Notes: generated by a model from the letters alone, not told the origin. A DNA stretch of 61,352 bases from an uncultured Clostridia bacterium (GCA_945877515.1 CAMCSE010000003.1:1-61352), one strand, 5' to 3'; counted from the first letter of the stretch, positions 7,850 through 16,921 are shown. Numbers and translations: made by a program.

Positions 7850-8664
7850 AACGCTGGATACTGGCAGCGTTTTGCGGTGTTGTGGCGCTGGGGCTGCTGT
7901 TCTATCCGCTGGTGGGCAAATGGATGAACGAGAAATACCACTCCGACGTGGAAACAACGTACACAGCAGCCATTGAAGCAACCAACGATACCGAACTGGC
8001 CGCACAGCGGCAGGCGGCAGAGCAGTACAACGCTATGTTGGCCAATTCTACCATTCTCTCTACGGGAGGGGCTTCAGCCCCTCCCTTGGCGTATGACCAA
8101 CTGCTCACCGTAGGCGGTGTTATGTGTTACATCGACATCCCCAAAATTGACGTATATCTCCCCGTACAGCACGGTACCGACGCAAAAACACTGGAGCATG
8201 CCGTGGGTCATGTGGTGGGCACCTCCCTGCCGGTGGGCGGCGCAAGTACCCACGCAGTACTGTCCGCCCACAGCGGCATGTCCGGCGCCAAGCTATTCTC
8301 CGATATTGAACTGTTGGAGGCGGACGATATCTTCTACATCCATGTGCTGGGTGACACATTGGCCTATCAGGTAGACAATATCGCCACGGTACTGCCCGCA
8401 GACACTTCCCTGCTGCAAATCGAGGACGGAAAGGACTATGTGACGCTGGTCACCTGCACGCCCTTCGGGATCAACACCCACCGGCTGCTGGTGCGAGGGC
8501 ATCGGATTCCCTACGAACCAGAAAAGGCAACAGAAGCTGCCGCGCAGCCGGTGGCCTCCTCATGGACACGGCATTATCTGACGGGGCTTGCTGCCGGATT
8601 TGGCACATTGGCTGTGGCCGGTGGTGCCTATTACTTAATAAAGAGGAGGAAACAACATGGGTAA
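7846..8664 (+). CDS. srtC: Class C pilin-polymerising sortase (272 aa)
   Basis: Membrane transpeptidase that joins pilin subunits. It has an N-terminal membrane helix, catalytic His in LSAHSG, catalytic Cys in TLVTCTPFG and Arg in HRLLVRGHR, and a second C-terminal helix followed by KRRKQ, the layout of class C sortases. The GTG start overlaps the pilin stop, so translation is coupled. Residues around 73-81 (STGGASAPPL) derive from a near-perfect palindrome in the DNA and may be an inserted segment; in this enzyme class that zone lies before the catalytic core, near the lid. Confidence 0.9.
   Translation: MKRWILAAFCGVVALGLLFYPLVGKWMNEKYHSDVETTYTAAIEATNDTELAAQRQAAEQYNAMLANSTILSTGGASAPPLAYDQLLTVGGVMCYIDIPKIDVYLPVQHGTDAKTLEHAVGHVVGTSLPVGGASTHAVLSAHSGMSGAKLFSDIELLEADDIFYIHVLGDTLAYQVDNIATVLPADTSLLQIEDGKDYVTLVTCTPFGINTHRLLVRGHRIPYEPEKATEAAAQPVASSWTRHYLTGLAAGFGTLAVAGGAYYLIKRRKQHG
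8064..8085. repeat. 22-bp palindrome inside the sortase coding sequence
   Basis: GGGAGGGGCT at 8064-8073 is mirrored by AGCCCCTCCC at 8076-8085 around a 2-bp centre. It is far more GC-rich and symmetrical than the surrounding codons and encodes GGASAPPL in frame. It resembles the short palindromic elements scattered in some gut Firmicutes, here tolerated inside a gene (inference). Confidence 0.6.
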
Positions 8665-9352
8665 GAAACCACTTCTCTTTGCCGCGTTTCTGGCGGTGTT
8701 GGGCGCATGTCTCATACTGTGGCCGGTTCTCCACGGAAGCCGATTGCAATCCCAGGCTGCCGACGCGGCGCAAAGCTTTCTGGAGCAACAGGCGGAAGCG
8801 CCGCAGTATCCCGAACTGCTGGCGGCGCTGCAGGAGTACAACCGGCAGCTCTATGCGGAGAAACAGTCCGGTCTTATGGATCTGGCGGCCTGTCAGGCAC
8901 CCGCCGCAGACCTGACCGCTTACGGCATTGCGGATGAGGTGTTTGGTGTGCTGGAGATCCCGACCATGGATTTGACCATGCCCATCTATTTGGGTGCCAG
9001 TGACGAACATCTGGCCGCAGGCGCGGCGGTGCTTGGAAACACCTCCGCGCCCATCGGCGGCGACAACACCAACTGCGTCATTGCCGGGCACCGGGGCTGG
9101 CAGGGTGCGGACTACTTCCGCCACATTGACCTCTTGCAAGTAGGCGATGAGGTGACTGTGACCAACCTGTGGGAGAAGCTGACCTACACCGTGACAGATA
9201 TCCAGATCATCCAGCCCCACGAGGTGGACAAGATCAAAATTCAACCGAACCGCGATCTGTTGACCCTGCTGACCTGTCACCCCTATGCCAGCGGCGGACG
9301 GCAGCGATATGTGGTGTACTGTGAAAGAACAGATATTCAGAATGAAAAATAG
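8657..9352 (+). CDS. srtC: Second class C sortase (231 aa)
   Basis: The N-terminal membrane anchor is GKKPLLFAAFLAVLGACLIL. The catalytic core includes VIAGHRGW (His), LLTLLTCHPY (Cys) and GRQRYVVYCER (Arg). It is shorter than the first sortase and lacks the C-terminal membrane helix, so it may instead attach the pilus base or add the tip adhesin. It overlaps the preceding sortase by 8 bp, with its own ribosome-binding site (AAGAGGAGG). Confidence 0.88.
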   Translation: MGKKPLLFAAFLAVLGACLILWPVLHGSRLQSQAADAAQSFLEQQAEAPQYPELLAALQEYNRQLYAEKQSGLMDLAACQAPAADLTAYGIADEVFGVLEIPTMDLTMPIYLGASDEHLAAGAAVLGNTSAPIGGDNTNCVIAGHRGWQGADYFRHIDLLQVGDEVTVTNLWEKLTYTVTDIQIIQPHEVDKIKIQPNRDLLTLLTCHPYASGGRQRYVVYCERTDIQNEK

Positions 9353-9364
9353 AAGGAGAACTTT

Positions 9365-9457
9365 ATGAAAAAAACGATTTATCTCGTTCTGGCGGCGGTT
9401 GTCGCCGCAGCGCTCATCTTCCGCCGCTCCCGGCCCCGTGGCCGCGGGGAGATGTGA
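9365..9457 (+). CDS. Very small one-helix membrane peptide (30 aa)
   Basis: An AGAAGGAG ribosome-binding site sits at proper spacing before ATG. The peptide is a single hydrophobic segment (TIYLVLAAVVAAALIF) followed by a strongly basic tail (RRSRPRGRG). It lies 12 bp after the second sortase and ends 2 bp before the next start, so it is packed into the operon like a real gene. Function unknown; a membrane cofactor of the sortases is a guess. Confidence 0.55.
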   Translation: MKKTIYLVLAAVVAAALIFRRSRPRGRGEM

Positions 9458-9459
9458 GC

Positions 9460-9699
9460 ATGGAACTGATCGGCAAGGCGACCTTCGCCAATGGAGACGT
9501 TATCCGCTATTACGATGCGGAGGCTTTTTTGGACTGCATCCGGGAGGAGCTGCTCTACCGGGATACCACAGGGTTTCACTATGAAGTGCTGACAGACGAT
9601 CTCACCGTCCGCAAGGCGGCAGATGACATCCTGTACGATCTCTTTGGGGAGGAAAACCCCCGTGAGCTGGCAGACTATGCACAGATGGGAGGATTTTGA
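9460..9699 (+). CDS. Small hypothetical ICE protein (79 aa)
   Basis: Begins [20 protein letters not shown], with GGGGAG 8 bp before the ATG; a GTG six bases upstream is a possible alternative. It is acidic and predicted soluble, with no recognised motif. It is followed after 1 bp by the DUF4314 gene, so the two are very likely co-translated. Similar small proteins accompany the DUF4314 gene in Clostridia ICEs as far as I recall. Confidence 0.6.
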   Translation: MELIGKATFANGDVIRYYDAEAFLDCIREELLYRDTTGFHYEVLTDDLTVRKAADDILYDLFGEENPRELADYAQMGGF

Positions 9700-9700
9700 T

Positions 9701-10681
9701 ATGAATATCAGCAGAGAATGGCTGGCATTCCTTCGGGAACAGTACCCCGCAGGGAGCCGCATTAAGCTCCGTGAAATGAAAGGCCCCTATGCCCCGCTCC
9801 CACCCGGCACGATGGGAACACTGACGTACATCGATGACGCAGGCACCTTCCACATGAAGTGGGACAACGGCAGAACGCTGGGGCTGGTGGTGGGTGAGGA
9901 CAGCTTCACCGTCCTGCCGCCTGAACCCGCCGTCCTGAAGCTGTATATGCCCCTGACCGCCGACTTCTGTGAGCGGAACGAATGGGGCGACACAGAAGAG
10001 GACAGCACAGAGCTGGACGGCAGAGAACTGTTGGACTACGAAGGCGCGATCCTGAAAGCACTCATCCGAAATCGAATGCCGGAGGAAGCGGAAAGCGGCA
10101 TCATGCACTGGTATGACAGAAATGACAGCATCGCGGAAAAGGTGCGCTCGGTGACGTTCACCGCCGAGGAGCGCAATAGCAGGCTGTGGGGCGTGGCAGA
10201 GTGCCGTGTGGTCGGTGCGCTCACCCCTGAGGAACTGTCCACCCTGAAAGAATACATCACCGGTCAGGCCTCAGACGGTTGGGGCGAAGGCTTTGAGCAG
10301 CGGGAGATCGAGGTGGGCAACGGCACGCTGTACGTCCATCTCTGGCAGCCGGAGCACTGGGACATTCAGACAGAGGAAGAACAGTTTACACCCAAGCTGG
10401 CGGAGGGCCTGCCGGAGATGTGCTTCTCCCTGCTGCCGGGCAGCGGACAGCTCATCTGCATCAAGCGGGGCGAGAGCGGTTATTACCCCAGCGACTGGTC
10501 TACGGACGATGCCCGTGAAAACCGCCGTATCGCAGACGAGCAGAACGCCCGTCTGGGTGTCTCTCTTGCTCAGGAGGAGGCCATGAAGATCGGCAGCCTG
10601 TGCGGCTGGGACGTCCCCGGCGCAGACCCCGCCAACTGCGAGGACATTGTGCAGCGGAGAGAGGGAATGACACTTGATTAA
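9701..10681 (+). CDS. DUF4314 domain protein (326 aa)
   Basis: The N-terminal 70 residues ([19 protein letters not shown] through [20 protein letters not shown] and [10 protein letters not shown]) match the DUF4314 small beta-barrel, which often accompanies ICE proteins. The remainder, rich in acidic residues and Trp, is a family-specific extension with no known motif. It is acidic overall, which would be compatible with a DNA-mimic or DNA-processing accessory role (inference). The start at 9701 follows GGGAGG. Confidence 0.65.
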   Translation: MNISREWLAFLREQYPAGSRIKLREMKGPYAPLPPGTMGTLTYIDDAGTFHMKWDNGRTLGLVVGEDSFTVLPPEPAVLKLYMPLTADFCERNEWGDTEEDSTELDGRELLDYEGAILKALIRNRMPEEAESGIMHWYDRNDSIAEKVRSVTFTAEERNSRLWGVAECRVVGALTPEELSTLKEYITGQASDGWGEGFEQREIEVGNGTLYVHLWQPEHWDIQTEEEQFTPKLAEGLPEMCFSLLPGSGQLICIKRGESGYYPSDWSTDDARENRRIADEQNARLGVSLAQEEAMKIGSLCGWDVPGADPANCEDIVQRREGMTLD

Positions 10682-10775
10682 GGAGGTCTTTTCCGTCTCT
10701 CTGGTGCCGGTAGGTGGTCTGCTGACGAAATGACCGCCGCATACAATTGAAAATATCAGAGGGGCCGGTTTCCGG

Positions 10776-10800
10776 GAGGAGCTTCGGCTCCTCTTTTTTG
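10776..10800 (+). terminator. Intrinsic terminator
   Basis: GAGGAGC (10776-10782), a TTCG tetraloop and GCTCCTC (10787-10793) followed by TTTTTT. It closes the pilus/DUF4314 transcription unit before the next operon. Confidence 0.85.
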
Positions 10801-10843
10801 CTCCCTTTTTTCGCAAGCCGGCCGCTCGGAAAGGAGACATTCG

Positions 10844-11152
10844 ATGAAAATGGAGACCATTGCGTGGTATCTCCAAAATGGCTGCATGGGGCAAAAAAAC
10901 GCCGTCAGCAGCGGCGAGCTGGAGCGTATGCTGGCCATCAGCGGAAACGAACTGCGTAAGAAGATCAATCTTCTGCGCCGTCGCGCCATCCCCATCGCGG
11001 CGGATCAGCATGGGTACTACTACGCGGAGACGGCGGGTGAAGTCTACGCCACCATCCGCAGCTTGCAGAAAATGCGGGATGGCCTGGATGCCGCCATTGC
11101 GGGGCTGGAGCGTTCGCTGGGATCCTTTGGCGAGGAGCGGAGCAGCCCATGA
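10844..11152 (+). CDS. Small winged-helix-like protein (102 aa)
   Basis: Starts MKMETIAWYLQNGCMGQKNA after AAAGGAG. The segment SSGELERMLAISGNELRKKI followed by NLLRRRAIPIAADQHGYYYA looks like a helix-turn-helix with a wing, the arrangement of small DNA-binding regulators. It overlaps the downstream methyltransferase by 4 bp (ATGA), so it may be that gene's regulator. No specific family assigned. Confidence 0.65.
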   Translation: MKMETIAWYLQNGCMGQKNAVSSGELERMLAISGNELRKKINLLRRRAIPIAADQHGYYYAETAGEVYATIRSLQKMRDGLDAAIAGLERSLGSFGEERSSP

Positions 11153-12108
11153 GAAAACTGATTCCGTGGGTGGGCAGTAAAACACCGCTCCTGTGGGCCA
11201 TTCAAAGCCTGCTGCCTGTCCATTTCCGGAAGTTCGTGGATGTATTCGGCGGCAGCGGAACTGTGACGCTGAATCTCCAACTGCCAAAGAACTGCCTGCA
11301 GATCTACAACGATCTGGACCACGACCTCTATAACCTCTTGTACTGCACCAAGAATAAAACGCTGGCGCTGACCCGTGAGCTGGGCTTTCTGCCGGATAAC
11401 TCCCGCGATACCTTTGACGAGGTATGCCGGTTTTTGAAGATGGAGGAATACGGGGACAGGGATCTGGAGGAGGAACTGGCGCTGGCGAAGGTGCTGTTCG
11501 ACAAGCCCCAGGCAGAGGAGATCTCCCGCCTTCTCCTGCAGCGTTCGGTGCCGCCCGATGTGCGCCGTGCCGCAGCCTACTACAAGATGATCCGCTACAG
11601 CTTCAACGGCCAGGGCAACAACTACGCCGTGGCTTCCTGCGATATCCGCCAGTTCTTTCATCAGATCTGGGAGGTCTCCCGCAGGCTGAAGGATGTGGTG
11701 CTGGAGAATCGGGACTTCGAGAGTATCATTAAGAAAAACAATGAACCTCAGACGGTACTCTACTGTGACCCGCCCTACTATAAAGCGGAGCGCTGCTACG
11801 ACGTGGAGTTTCCCCGCAGCGACCACCAGCGCCTTCATGACGTGCTGATTGTGCATGAAGGCTTTTTTATGGTGTCCTATAACTACTGCGACTTCATAAA
11901 GGAATTGTATAAGGAGTGCTTCATCTACTATTTGGAACGGCCCAACAGCCAGTCGCGGAAAAAGGGCAGCGTCTATGAGGAGTGTATCATTACCAACTAC
12001 GATCCCCGGGTCTTTGCCCGGCAGATCACGATGTACGGGGATTTTGGCAGAGATGACCGGGCGTGCAAATTGGTGCATATCCCGGACCACCCATTGAAAG
12101 TGGAATAG
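11149..12108 (+). CDS. dam: D12-class adenine-N6 DNA methyltransferase (Dam-like, 319 aa)
   Basis: Transfers methyl from SAM to adenine in DNA. The SAM-binding motif is FVDVFGGSGTV near residue 30 and the catalytic DPPY motif lies in YCDPPYY near residue 207, the alpha-group order. The length is normal. It is an orphan enzyme with no restriction partner in the window, so a role in protecting ICE DNA from host restriction or marking transfer status is plausible. The start overlaps the upstream regulator-like gene. Confidence 0.88.
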   Translation: MRKLIPWVGSKTPLLWAIQSLLPVHFRKFVDVFGGSGTVTLNLQLPKNCLQIYNDLDHDLYNLLYCTKNKTLALTRELGFLPDNSRDTFDEVCRFLKMEEYGDRDLEEELALAKVLFDKPQAEEISRLLLQRSVPPDVRRAAAYYKMIRYSFNGQGNNYAVASCDIRQFFHQIWEVSRRLKDVVLENRDFESIIKKNNEPQTVLYCDPPYYKAERCYDVEFPRSDHQRLHDVLIVHEGFFMVSYNYCDFIKELYKECFIYYLERPNSQSRKKGSVYEECIITNYDPRVFARQITMYGDFGRDDRACKLVHIPDHPLKVE

Positions 12109-12117
12109 GAGATAGCT

Positions 12118-12486
12118 ATGAATTGTGAATTGAATCGAACCGGGCTTCAGATCCCGCGGGCCGTGCTGGCAGGTCTTGGCCTTGCGGACATTGCATTGGA
12201 AGCCCATATGAACCGGCATGTTCTGCTGCTGATGCCGGAGAACATGACAGCGGCAGAGCTCATCGACGTGCTGGAGGGGATACAGAATGCCGTCGACCTG
12301 CTGATGTCGTGCCTGATCAGTGCCTGCCGCCACAGCTGCGGCGGGGACTGTCCGGAGACAGCCGAGGGAGAATATGACTTCTCCCAGGTGTCGGAGGAGC
12401 TCTATGACCTGCTGATGGACAACGGCTGCTGCCCGGCAGCGCTGGCGTACCATCTGGGCAAGGAGGATATCATCTATGGCCGGTAA
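12118..12486 (+). CDS. Hypothetical ICE protein, 122 aa
   Basis: Begins MNCELNRTGLQIPRAVLAGL. The first half reads like a small AbrB-like swapped-hairpin region (IPRAVLAGLGL then HVLLLMPENM). The second half is helical with paired cysteines (CRHSCGGDC, GCC). It overlaps the next gene by 11 bp. No assigned function; the AbrB resemblance is weak. Confidence 0.55.
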   Translation: MNCELNRTGLQIPRAVLAGLGLADIALEAHMNRHVLLLMPENMTAAELIDVLEGIQNAVDLLMSCLISACRHSCGGDCPETAEGEYDFSQVSEELYDLLMDNGCCPAALAYHLGKEDIIYGR

Positions 12487-13198
12487 GCCGATGTATCCCT
12501 ACACGGCAAAAGAGGCGAAGGCCCGCGGCGAGCTGGAGGCATGGCGGGAGAATTTCCGTGCCAACTGCGCCTGTGCAGGCGCCATCGAGCTGGCGATCCA
12601 GCGCGACTTCGACGGGATGCACCTGAAAGAGGATTGTGCCAAAAGTGTCATCAAACTGTACGGCTATCGGCGGGTGGGCTTCGTGCTGGCCAATACCTTG
12701 CAGGAGCATTCCTACGATGGGCGGTACAGTCCCCGCAACAAGGCGTGGAGCCGTACCATTTACATCCCGCCTGAGGGTGACCACCGGTACACGTTTCTCA
12801 TCGGCAGCCATCCCGCCGTGCTGGACGGCTTCGTGAACGAATACCGCTCAGCGCCGGAGGAACTGCATCTCTTTAATGCATCCCACTGTATACCCGATTC
12901 CGGAGAGCAGGAGTATATGGATAGGGTGCTGGTGCTTTCCCCGGATACGCTGCGGGAGGACTGCTGGCAGCCGGAAAATCAGCTTTGGTTGGCGTTGGAC
13001 GGGTTCGGGTGCAGACCCCACGCGATCGGGCGCTCGATACGCTGTACCTGTCTGGGTGACGGTGAAACGACACGCTGGAACCGTTCGGAATTTGTGGGGA
13101 TCCTGAAGGACGAGTGCCTGCCGGACTGGGCGGTGGACCGGCTGACACAACTCCGGCAGGAACAGGCAGCGCCCGTCATGAATGAAGTAACGATGTAG
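12476..13198 (+). CDS. DUF3849-like ICE protein (240 aa)
   Basis: The N-terminal half (PYTAKEAKARGELEAWRENF, AIELAIQRDFDGMHL, GFVLANTLQE) resembles DUF3849, a family almost confined to Firmicutes conjugative elements. The C-terminal half contains repeated Trp and Cys residues and a stretch near SPDTLREDCWQPENQLWLAL. Function unknown; conserved linkage to transfer genes suggests a DNA-processing or regulatory role. Translationally coupled to the upstream gene and 12 bp before the pilin-like gene. Confidence 0.6.
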   Translation: MAGKPMYPYTAKEAKARGELEAWRENFRANCACAGAIELAIQRDFDGMHLKEDCAKSVIKLYGYRRVGFVLANTLQEHSYDGRYSPRNKAWSRTIYIPPEGDHRYTFLIGSHPAVLDGFVNEYRSAPEELHLFNASHCIPDSGEQEYMDRVLVLSPDTLREDCWQPENQLWLALDGFGCRPHAIGRSIRCTCLGDGETTRWNRSEFVGILKDECLPDWAVDRLTQLRQEQAAPVMNEVTM

Positions 13199-13210
13199 GA
13201 GGAAACGAAT

Positions 13211-13552
13211 ATGAGAACAACTAAACACGCGGCAGCGGCGCTGTGCCTGACGGTACTCCTGTGCTGTCTGCTTTGCGTACCTGTCTGGGCCACCGGCACC
13301 GGTGATGTGGCCAGTGCGGTGGAGAATACATGGAAAACGGCGTCCGGCCAGATCAAGACGGTGGTCAATAACGTAGTGTTCCCCGCCATTGATCTGATCC
13401 TGGCAGTATTCTTTTTCGCCAAGTTGGGAATGTCGTACTTCGACTACCGAAAGAGTGGCCAGTTCGAGTGGACGGCGCCTGCCATCCTGTTTGCCTGTCT
13501 GGTGTTCACCCTCACCGCCCCGCTGTATGTGTGGGATATCATCGGGATCTGA
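13211..13552 (+). CDS. DUF3852-type membrane protein, VirB2/TrbC-pilin-like (113 aa)
   Basis: A cleavable signal (LLCCLLCVPVWA) is followed by a soluble amphipathic segment and two membrane helices (VVFPAIDLILAVFFFAKLGM and TAPAILFACLVFTLTAPLYV). Size and topology match the small VirB2-like components of Gram-positive type IV secretion systems. The gene sits directly before the VirB6-like gene, its usual partner. AGGAGG precedes the ATG. Confidence 0.7.
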   Translation: MRTTKHAAAALCLTVLLCCLLCVPVWATGTGDVASAVENTWKTASGQIKTVVNNVVFPAIDLILAVFFFAKLGMSYFDYRKSGQFEWTAPAILFACLVFTLTAPLYVWDIIGI

Positions 13553-13584
13553 GTATCATACCGACTTGAGATAAAGAAGGCGAG

Positions 13585-14499
13585 GTGAAAACATTGTTTA
13601 TCTGGGATTTTGTAGCCAACACGGTGCTGGGACAGATCCTTGACTGGTGTTACAGCCAGATCGTGGGCTTTCTGGGCAATTTCTTTTCCGAGATGGGCGG
13701 CATGGGCGCAGAACTGTTTGAGATGGGCTGGGTACAAAGTATCGTGCTGTTTTTCTCCTATCTGGGCTGGGCACTCTACGGCGTAGGACTGGTGGTGGCC
13801 TGTTTCGAGTACGGCGTGGAGTATTCCGGCGGACGCGGTAATGTCCGCGAGACTGTCCTGAGTGCTATCAAGGGCTTTCTTGCCGTCAGCCTGTTTACGC
13901 AGGTACCGGTGCGGCTGTATGTGTTGGCGATCTCTTTGCAGGCTGACCTGACAGCCGGTATCACCGGTTACGGCTCCACCAGCATAGGGGAGGCGGCCAA
14001 AGAAGCTCTGACGGATTATCGTGTGGTGGACAGCATTGTGGAGCTGGGAAACCCGACGCCCATCGGCGGGTTCGGCAGCAGCCCGACCAGCGGCCTTATG
14101 CTGCTGTTCAGCCTGATTCTCATGGCCTATGCCGTCATCAAAGTCTTTTTTGCCAATCTCAAGCGGGGCGGCATCCTGCTGATCCAGATCGCGGTGGGAA
14201 GCCTGTATATGTTCTCCGTCCCCCGCGGCTATGGGGACGGCTTCCTCCAATGGTGCAAGCAGATCATCGGCCTGTGCCTGACGGCCTTTCTGCAGGCCAC
14301 CATTCTGGTGGCGGGCCTGATGGTGTTCAAAAGCCACGCTCTGCTGGGATTGGGGCTGATGCTCTCTGCCGGCGAGATCCCCCGTATCGCCGGTGCCTTC
14401 GGGCTGGATACCACCACGCGGGCCAACATCATGTCCGCCGTCTATACGGCCCAGACCGCTGTCAACATGACTCGCACGGTGATACAGGCCGTGAAATGA
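13585..14499 (+). CDS. VirB6/TrbL-like polytopic conjugation protein (304 aa)
   Basis: Predicted to form the inner-membrane channel part of the T4SS. Five or more hydrophobic helices are visible (for example SIVLFFSYLGWALYGVGLVV, SGLMLLFSLILMAYAVIKVF, IGLCLTAFLQATILVAGLMV), and the protein ends in a soluble Thr-rich tail. Position after the VirB2-like gene supports the call. The GTG at 13585 is close to AGAAGG; a TTG at 13594 with GAGG at better spacing is an alternative start. The stop overlaps the methyltransferase ATG. Confidence 0.75.
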   Translation: MKTLFIWDFVANTVLGQILDWCYSQIVGFLGNFFSEMGGMGAELFEMGWVQSIVLFFSYLGWALYGVGLVVACFEYGVEYSGGRGNVRETVLSAIKGFLAVSLFTQVPVRLYVLAISLQADLTAGITGYGSTSIGEAAKEALTDYRVVDSIVELGNPTPIGGFGSSPTSGLMLLFSLILMAYAVIKVFFANLKRGGILLIQIAVGSLYMFSVPRGYGDGFLQWCKQIIGLCLTAFLQATILVAGLMVFKSHALLGLGLMLSAGEIPRIAGAFGLDTTTRANIMSAVYTAQTAVNMTRTVIQAVK

Positions 14500-16191
14500 G
14501 AGAAAACCATGTGAAGCGCGTGCTGACGATGGGCAGCCTCTTTGACGGTATCGGCGGATTTCCCCTGGCTGCGCTCCACAACAACGTGGTGCCGCTGTGG
14601 GCCAGCGAGATCGAGCCGTTTCCCATCCGGGTCACAATAGAGCGACTGCCGGGTATGCTGCACTTTGGCGATATTACAAAGCTGCATGGGGAAGAACTGC
14701 CGCCTGTGGATATCATCTGCGGCGGCAGTCCCTGTCAGGATCTGTCGATCGCCGGAGCGCGTGCGGGACTTGCCGGCGCACGTTCCGGCCTTTTTTGGGA
14801 GCAGATCCGGATCGTAAAGGAGATGCGAGATGCAGATATATTACGAGGACGATCAGGCATCCATGTTCGCCCCCGTCTCATGTGCTGGGAAAATGTCCCG
14901 GGAGCCTTCAGTTCAGGGCATCCCAAGGGTGAGGACTTCCGGATCGTGCTGGAGGAAACGCTCCGAATTGGTCTATCAGGAATTCATGTTCCTGAAAATC
15001 ACCCCTGGGGCTGGCGATATCCTGGGGCGGCTATATTGGGAGATCTTATCTCCCTATGTTGGAGAGTCCTTGACGCTCAATACTGGGGTGTCCCCCAGAG
15101 CCGTAAGAGAATCTTCCTTGTGGCAGATTTTGGAAGTCCATCCTCATCGCAAATACTATTTGTCCCGGAAGGCCTGTCTGGGAATACTGCGCAGGGCACG
15201 GAAACGGGGCAAAGAACTGCCGCCGCCGCTGAAACTGGCGCTGGAGCTCCAGAGCGGGCTGCGTCTGCCGGATCTGCTGACGCTGGCGCAGTTGGGGCTG
15301 CTGAAAGCATATCATATCAATCAACGTGATGAGGGCATCGATCTGGATGACAAAGCTGGTGCTCTTATGGCGACAGCGAATTTGCAGTTACAGACCTTTG
15401 TGGCCGGTTTCTCTGCCGGCGCGGGAGCCAGTGCAGGCAGTATTGGTTATAACGAAGAAATTGCGCCCACGCTGAAGGGAGGCGGCAGCGGCAACAGTAT
15501 GCCTTCTATCCTGTGTCTTAACGATCAGGGCGGGCAAGCAATGGACACTTCCGCGGATGTGTCCGGTACCCTCCGCGCCCAGCAGCACGGCCACCAGCCG
15601 CTGGTCTTTGAAAACCACGGGATAGACGCACGCTACCGTGAAATGGGTAATGCGGCTCCCACCATTTCTGCCCGTTACGGAACGGGCGGGAATAATATAC
15701 CGCTGGTGGAACAGGAGCCGGAAGTCTACTGTATCACCGGCAATGCCATAGACCGGCAGCCGGAAAACGGCGGTAATGGCATCGGGTATCAGGAAGATGT
15801 GGCCTATACGCTCAACACCATGGACCGCCATGCCGTTTTCCGCCGCCAGCGTGTGGACCGGTTCTCCTCCGATGAGATCGCCGGTACGCAGAGCGCACGA
15901 CAGAGTAAGGACGCCACTGATCTGGTAATTGACAGTGAGCCGGATGCATTGTACACCTGTGAGCCGGCTGGCGACAATGACCTGCCCATCCTGCTGATCC
16001 GTCGTCTGACGCCGTTGGAATGCGAACGGCTGCAGGGATTTCCTGACGGATGGACGGATATTCCCGGTGCATCTGACAGTGCGCGATATAAAGCGTTGGG
16101 CAACAGCGTAGCCATTTCCTGCGTGGACTTCGTTATGAAGTGCATGGCGGACGCCATTCGGGAAAGCGAGGGGATCGGGCATACTGAGTAG
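14496..16191 (+). pseudogene. Cytosine-5 DNA methyltransferase, broken by one frameshift
   Basis: The first 277 codons (14496-15329) contain the catalytic half: SAM site GSLFDGIGGF, catalytic GGSPCQDLS, CWENVPG and WGVPQSRKRIF. Reading then hits TGA at 15327. Skipping a single base (T at 15327) moves into a frame that continues without a stop from DEGIDLDDKAGALMA to 16191. That part includes the target-recognition region and motifs IX-X (RRLTPLECERLQGFP, YKALGNSVA). A one-base insertion or two-base deletion therefore splits an otherwise complete ~565-aa enzyme; a sequencing error or recoding cannot be excluded. ATGA coupling to the virB6-like gene is retained. Confidence 0.85.
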
Positions 16192-16307
16192 CATTGTCTG
16201 TTATGCTTCCTGTTACTGCCGCTTTCTCGTTGGACTTGTCAATAGCTTTTGCCGCAGCTTTTGGGTATGCTTTGCTTGCCTCGCGTGAGGCGGAAAGGAG
16301 CCGACAT

Positions 16308-16601
16308 ATGGAATCCAAGAAAAATCTCTGCGCCCCGATCCCGGAATCGCTGCATCAGAAAGTACGGCAGGAACAGGAGCAGCGGGGACAAACTCTGGGT
16401 GAATACATCACCGAAATACTGAACGAACATTTTGAAGGAGGACTTAGACCTATGAATACCGCAACCCGTACCATCGCCTTTCAGGTGCCGGAAGAATTGT
16501 TCAACCGTCTGAAGGACTATCTGGCCGCCCATGATCTCAAGCAGAAGGAGTTCATCCTGGGCCTCATCGAACGGGAGCTGAATGACGCCGAGGATGCATA
16601 A
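16308..16601 (+). CDS. Tandem ribbon-helix-helix-like DNA-binding protein (97 aa)
   Basis: Two similar units follow one another. The first (LCAPIPESLHQKVRQEQEQR, then TLGEYITEILNEHF) and the second (TIAFQVPEELFNRLKDYLAA, then KQKEFILGLIEREL) both have the beta-strand plus two helices of RHH/Arc repressors. A single-chain RHH pair could bind DNA as a monomer and regulate transfer genes. GGAAAGGAG precedes the ATG. An internal ATG at the second unit is a possible second start. Confidence 0.65.
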   Translation: MESKKNLCAPIPESLHQKVRQEQEQRGQTLGEYITEILNEHFEGGLRPMNTATRTIAFQVPEELFNRLKDYLAAHDLKQKEFILGLIERELNDAEDA

Positions 16602-16610
16602 GTATCATCG

Positions 16611-16645
16611 GGAGCCGCAGGCACAGCCCTGCGGCTCCTACTTTT
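16611..16645 (+). terminator. Intrinsic terminator
   Basis: GGAGCCGCAGG (16611-16621) pairs with CCTGCGGCTCC (16628-16638), followed by TACTTTT. It separates the regulator-like gene from the PrgI/VirB4 block. Confidence 0.7.
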
Positions 16646-16660
16646 GGGAGGTAACCATAT

Positions 16661-16921
16661 ATGTATCTATATCCTGATAACCTGACGGCGCGGCCCATGC
16701 TGTGGCTGTGGGCGCTGCGGGACGTGGCGCTCATCGGCGTCTGCGTGCTGCTGTCAGCACTGGCGCTGACACAGGCGGGTCTTGTCGTGCCGCTGGTGGT
16801 CACCGCTGTTTACGCCTTTCTCGCCATCCGCCATGACGGTGTCAGCATGCTGGACTTCCTCCGCTATGCCGGCGCTTTCTTTTTCGGACGGCAGCATTTT
16901 ACCTGGAGGTTTGAGCCATGA
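16661..16921 (+). CDS. PrgI-family (VirB3-like) membrane protein (86 aa)
   Basis: Two closely spaced membrane helices (DVALIGVCVLLSALALTQAG and VVPLVVTAVYAFLAI) lie between short soluble ends. PrgI-like proteins play the part of VirB3 and usually lie just upstream of the VirB4 ATPase, as here. The end overlaps the next start by 4 bp (ATGA). Confidence 0.75.
   Translation: MYLYPDNLTARPMLWLWALRDVALIGVCVLLSALALTQAGLVVPLVVTAVYAFLAIRHDGVSMLDFLRYAGAFFFGRQHFTWRFEP

Noticed and set aside
11044-12453. 469-codon minus-strand frame over the adenine methyltransferase
   Set aside because: Shadow of a gene with clear catalytic motifs.
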